The translations under genes and the position numbers were made by a program. The notes under the pieces are model-generated. The model ran no database searches. It was not told the origin of the DNA and saw only the letters and a list, made by a program, of their open reading frames with translations. This document shows, piece after piece, positions 60,698 through 64,000 of a stretch of 64,000 nucleotides of DNA. Within the stretch, counting starts at the first letter, position 1. Each line of letters starts with the position of its first letter. This DNA is from Larix kaempferi (Eukaryota; Streptophyta; Pinopsida; Pinales; Pinaceae): the NCBI GenBank assembly GCA_027924585.1, contig BSBM01000047.1, forward strand, positions 18,224,001-18,288,000, given 5' to 3'.

Positions 60698-63600
60698 AAA
60701 CCATGGGCATAGTGAACCATGGTCAACCAAAGTCAACCATACTCAACCATGGTTAACTATAGTCAACCGAAGTCAACCATAGTCAAGCAAAGTCAATCAT
60801 AATCAACCATGGTAAACCAAAAGTCAACCAAAGCCAACCATGGTCAACCATACTCAAACATGATTAACCAAATCCAACCAAAAGTCAACCATGGTCAACC
60901 ATATTAAACGAAAGCCAACCAAAGTCAACCATAGTCGACCATGGTTGACTTCAAACAATTACCATAATCAACTATAGTCAACCATGTACAAACACAATCA
61001 ACAATAATTAATCCTGAATAAACATAGTAAACCATGGTCAATCATCATTGACCATAGTTAACTATGAACAACCATAGTCAACATTGGTCAACCATGGTCA
61101 ACAAAAGTCAACCATGGTTAACCATAGTCAACCATGGTAAACCAAATTCAACCATAGTTAACCATGCTCAACCAAAACCAACCATGGTCAACCATAGTCA
61201 ACCATGGTCAACCAAACTCAACCATGGTCACCCATATTCAACCAAATTCAACCATGGTAAAGCATAGTCAACCATGGTCAACCACAGTCAACCATAATAA
61301 ACCATAGTTAACAATGGCCAACCATCGTCAACCATAGCCAAGCAAAGACAACCAAACGTAACCATGGTCAACTATATTCAACCAAACTCAACCAAAAGTC
61401 AACCATGGTAAGCCATAATCAACCATGGTTGACTTTAAACAATTACCATAATCCACTATAGCCAACCATGAACAACCACCATCAAAAATAGTTAATTATG
61501 AATAAACATAGTAGACAATGGTTAATCATCATTAACCATGCTCAACCTTGAATAACCATAGTTAACAATGGTCAACCATAGTCATCCATGGTCAAACAAA
61601 GTGAACCATAGTCAACCATGTACAACCAAAGTGAACCATGGTTAACCATAGTCAACAATGGTCAACCAAAGTCAACCATGGTCAACCAAAGTCAAGCAAT
61701 TACCATAATCAACAATAGGCAACAATGAACAACCATAAACAATAATGGTCAACCATGGTAAACCATGGTAAACCAAAGTCAACCATAGTCAACAATGGTT
61801 AACCATAGTCAACCATGGTTAACAATAATTATCAAAGTCAACCATAGTCAACCATAACCAACCATGGATAACGATGGTCAACCAAAATTTAACCAAAGCC
61901 AAGCATGGTCAACCAAATTCAACCATAGTCATCCATGGTACAACCATAGTTAACCAAAGTCAACCAAAGCCAACAAAAAACCTACCATGGTCAACCATAG
62001 TTAACTAAAGATAATTAAAAGTAAACAATGGTCAACCATAATCAACCAAGGCCAACCACAACATAACCATTGCAAACTAAAGTCAACGGTAGTAAACCAA
62101 AACTCAACTATGGTCAACAAAAAGTCAAATTGAAGTCAACCATGGTCAACTAAAGTCAACCATGGAGAACCAAATTCAACCATGGATAAACATAGTAAGC
62201 CAAATTTCAACCGAGGTCAAACAAAGTCAACCATGTTCAACAAAAAGTCAACCATAGCCAAACAAAAAGTCAAAAAAGTCAACGATGGTCAACCATAGTC
62301 AACATGGACAACTAAATTCAATGATGGTCAACCATGTTTATCCATAGTCAACCATGGATAACCAAAGTCAACCATGGTCTACCAAAGTCAACCAAAAGCA
62401 ACCATCGTCAAACAAAGTAAACAATGTCCAACCATGGTCAACCAAGGTCACCTAAAGTCAACCAAAAGTAAAACAAATTCAACCATGGTAAACCAAAAGG
62501 TAACCAAAGTAAACCATGGTAGGCCCAATTCAACCATGGTCAATCAAAAGTTAAGTAAAAGTCAACCAAAGTCAACTGTAGTCAACCTTAGTCAACCAAA
62601 GTCAACCATGGCGAACCAAAGTTGACCATTGTCAACCAAATTCAACCAAGGTCAACCATAGTCACCCATGATTAACCATGGTCAACCAAAGTCAACCATG
62701 GTCAATTACAGTCAACCATGACCATGGTCAACCTTAAGACGCCTTAACCATAGTCAACCATGGTCTACCACAATTAGCCATAGTAAACTATGGTCAGCCA
62801 AAGGCAATCATGGTGAATTAAAGTCAACTATAGTCAACCATAGTCTCCCATGGTCAACCATGTTCACCCATGTTCAACAAAAGTTAAACATGGTCTACCA
62901 TGTTAAACAATGGTCAACCAAAGTTAACTATGGGAAACCATGGTCAACCATAATCATCCATAGTCAACCAAATACTACTAGGGAAAACCATGGTCGACAA
63001 TGGTAAACCATAGAGAATCATGGTCGACCAAATTCAACCATGGTTAACCATGGTCAACTATGTTAAACCATGGACAACCGAAGTCAACCATAGTCAACCA
63101 ATGGAAACTAATGTCAACCATGGTCAAGCATGGTTAAGCATAGTCAACCATGGTTAACCAAGGTCAACCAAATTCAATGATGGTCAATGAGAGTCAACCA
63201 TGGTGAATCATGTCAACTAAAGTCAACCATATTCAACCATGGTTAACCTTAGTTATCGAAATTCAACCATGGTCAACAAAAGTCAGGTATAGTCAACCAT
63301 AGTCACCCATGGTCAACCATCTTCAGCCATGTTCAACCAAAGGCAACCATGGTCAACCATGTTAAACAATGGTCAACTAAAGTCAACTATGGTAAACCAT
63401 GGTTAACCATCATCAACCATGGTCAACCAAAATCATCGAGTACCAAGGTGAACTAGGGTTAATCATAATCAACCATGGTCAACCAAAGGAAAGCATGTTT
63501 AAGCATGGTCAACAATGTTCAGCCATGGACAACCAAAGACAACCACAGTTAACAAGAGTCAGCCATGGTCAACCAAAGTTGACTACTGGTTGACCACGGT

Positions 63601-63709
63601 CAAACAAAGTCAAACATACTTAACAATGGTCAACCAACCATAGTCAACAACCATGCTTAATAGTTGTTAATTGTGGTCAACCAAACAAGATCAACCATGG
63701 TTAACCATT
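60698..63709. repeat. Degenerate 10-bp minisatellite, unit AACCAWRGTC, about 300 units
   Basis: About 3 kb built almost entirely of decamers such as AACCATGGTC, AACCATAGTC and AACCAAAGTC. The reverse complement of the junction GGTCAACC or AGTCAACC gives GGTTGACC or GGTTGACT, each holding a W-box-type TTGAC[C/T] core. A higher-order block that includes an inverted GGTTGACTT and AATTACCATAATC recurs at about 60941, 61425 and (partly) 61698. Open frames inside it are by-products of the repeat. Confidence 0.95.
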
Positions 63710-64000
63710 ATATTAAGTATTATTATTATTATTATTAACCATTTTATTAATTATTATTTAATTATCATTAATATTTTCTTTTATAAATATTAATAATTAT
63801 TATAATAATAGATAATAACTATTATTATTATAACTATTATAATAAATCATAATTAACACTCAACAATCCCTTTATGCACGTCGACCGTCAACTAGCAAAG
63901 CCATATTAATAATTAATAATATGGCTTATATACGCCGATCGACATATATTAACCACATTTAAATGTGTGGCCATGGTTGATAATACGTTGATCGGTGTAT
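63710..64000. other. AT-rich right edge with nested inverted repeats
   Basis: TTA/TAT-rich DNA, then a near-perfect 26-bp palindrome (63900-63925, outer arms GCCATATTA / TAATATGGC), arms ATACGCCGATCGAC (63930-63943) facing GTTGATCGGTGTAT (63987-64000), and between them CCACATTTAAATGTGTGG. No gene. It may be the edge of a small DNA element that continues past the window. Confidence 0.6.

Noticed and set aside
61064-63593. Open frames rich in NHSQPWST-like periodic peptides
   Set aside because: They are translations of the 10-bp minisatellite (30-nt peptide period), recur in several places and have no gene context.
60698-63709. CRISPR-like array
   Set aside because: Units are contiguous 10-mers without unique spacers, in a eukaryotic context.

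Overview
The window looks like a stretch of a large, repeat-rich plant nuclear genome. Four different autonomous-type plant transposons, plant gene fragments (BTB-TAZ, receptor kinase) and long AT-rich spacers point to a seed plant. A gymnosperm is possible, but that is inference from the repeat style only. I see no intact host gene. Almost everything recognisable is transposon-derived, and every coding unit carries at least one stop codon or frameshift.

Layout. (1) 1-14233: an Athila-like Ty3/gypsy LTR retrotransposon on the minus strand, with both LTRs (the left one cut by the window edge), a tRNA-Asp-type primer site, gag, a full set of pol domains and an extra ORF in the env position. (2) 14234-22300: non-coding sequence with two short tandem duplications, a decayed BTB-TAZ gene fragment (16878-17450, minus) and a possible receptor-kinase C-terminal scrap (about 20200-20400, minus). 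(3) About 22500-32600, plus strand: a Helitron2/Helentron-like rolling-circle transposon. It encodes two OTU-type domains, a HUH replication initiator, a PIF1-type helicase and an exonuclease-endonuclease-phosphatase (EEP) domain, followed by a spliced RPA-like single-strand-DNA-binding gene with a zinc ribbon. This is the most interesting locus. (4) 32600-39500: non-coding, with a roughly 0.9 kb duplicated block and a roughly 0.3 kb tandem pair. (5) 39508-49236: a chromodomain-bearing Ty3/gypsy element (minus) with an apparent 4.16 kb 5' LTR and a 3' LTR cut to 0.75 kb. (6) 49300-53087: AT-rich spacer. (7) 53105-59630: a full-length plant L1-type LINE (plus) with ORF1, ORF2 (endonuclease, reverse transcriptase, RNase H) and a perfect 17-bp target-site duplication. 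(8) 59648-64000: AT-rich spacer, then a 3 kb degenerate minisatellite (60698-63709) built on a 10-bp unit whose reverse complement is a W-box-like TTGAC[C/T] core, then nested inverted repeats at the right edge.

Within elements the parts make sense together. In the rolling-circle element, HUH nicking, helicase unwinding and RPA coating of the displaced strand form one transposition apparatus. The LINE ORF1/ORF2 pair overlaps by ATGA, and the two gypsy elements keep canonical PBS/PPT/LTR architecture. All identifications are by motif reading without database searches, and domain boundaries are approximate.
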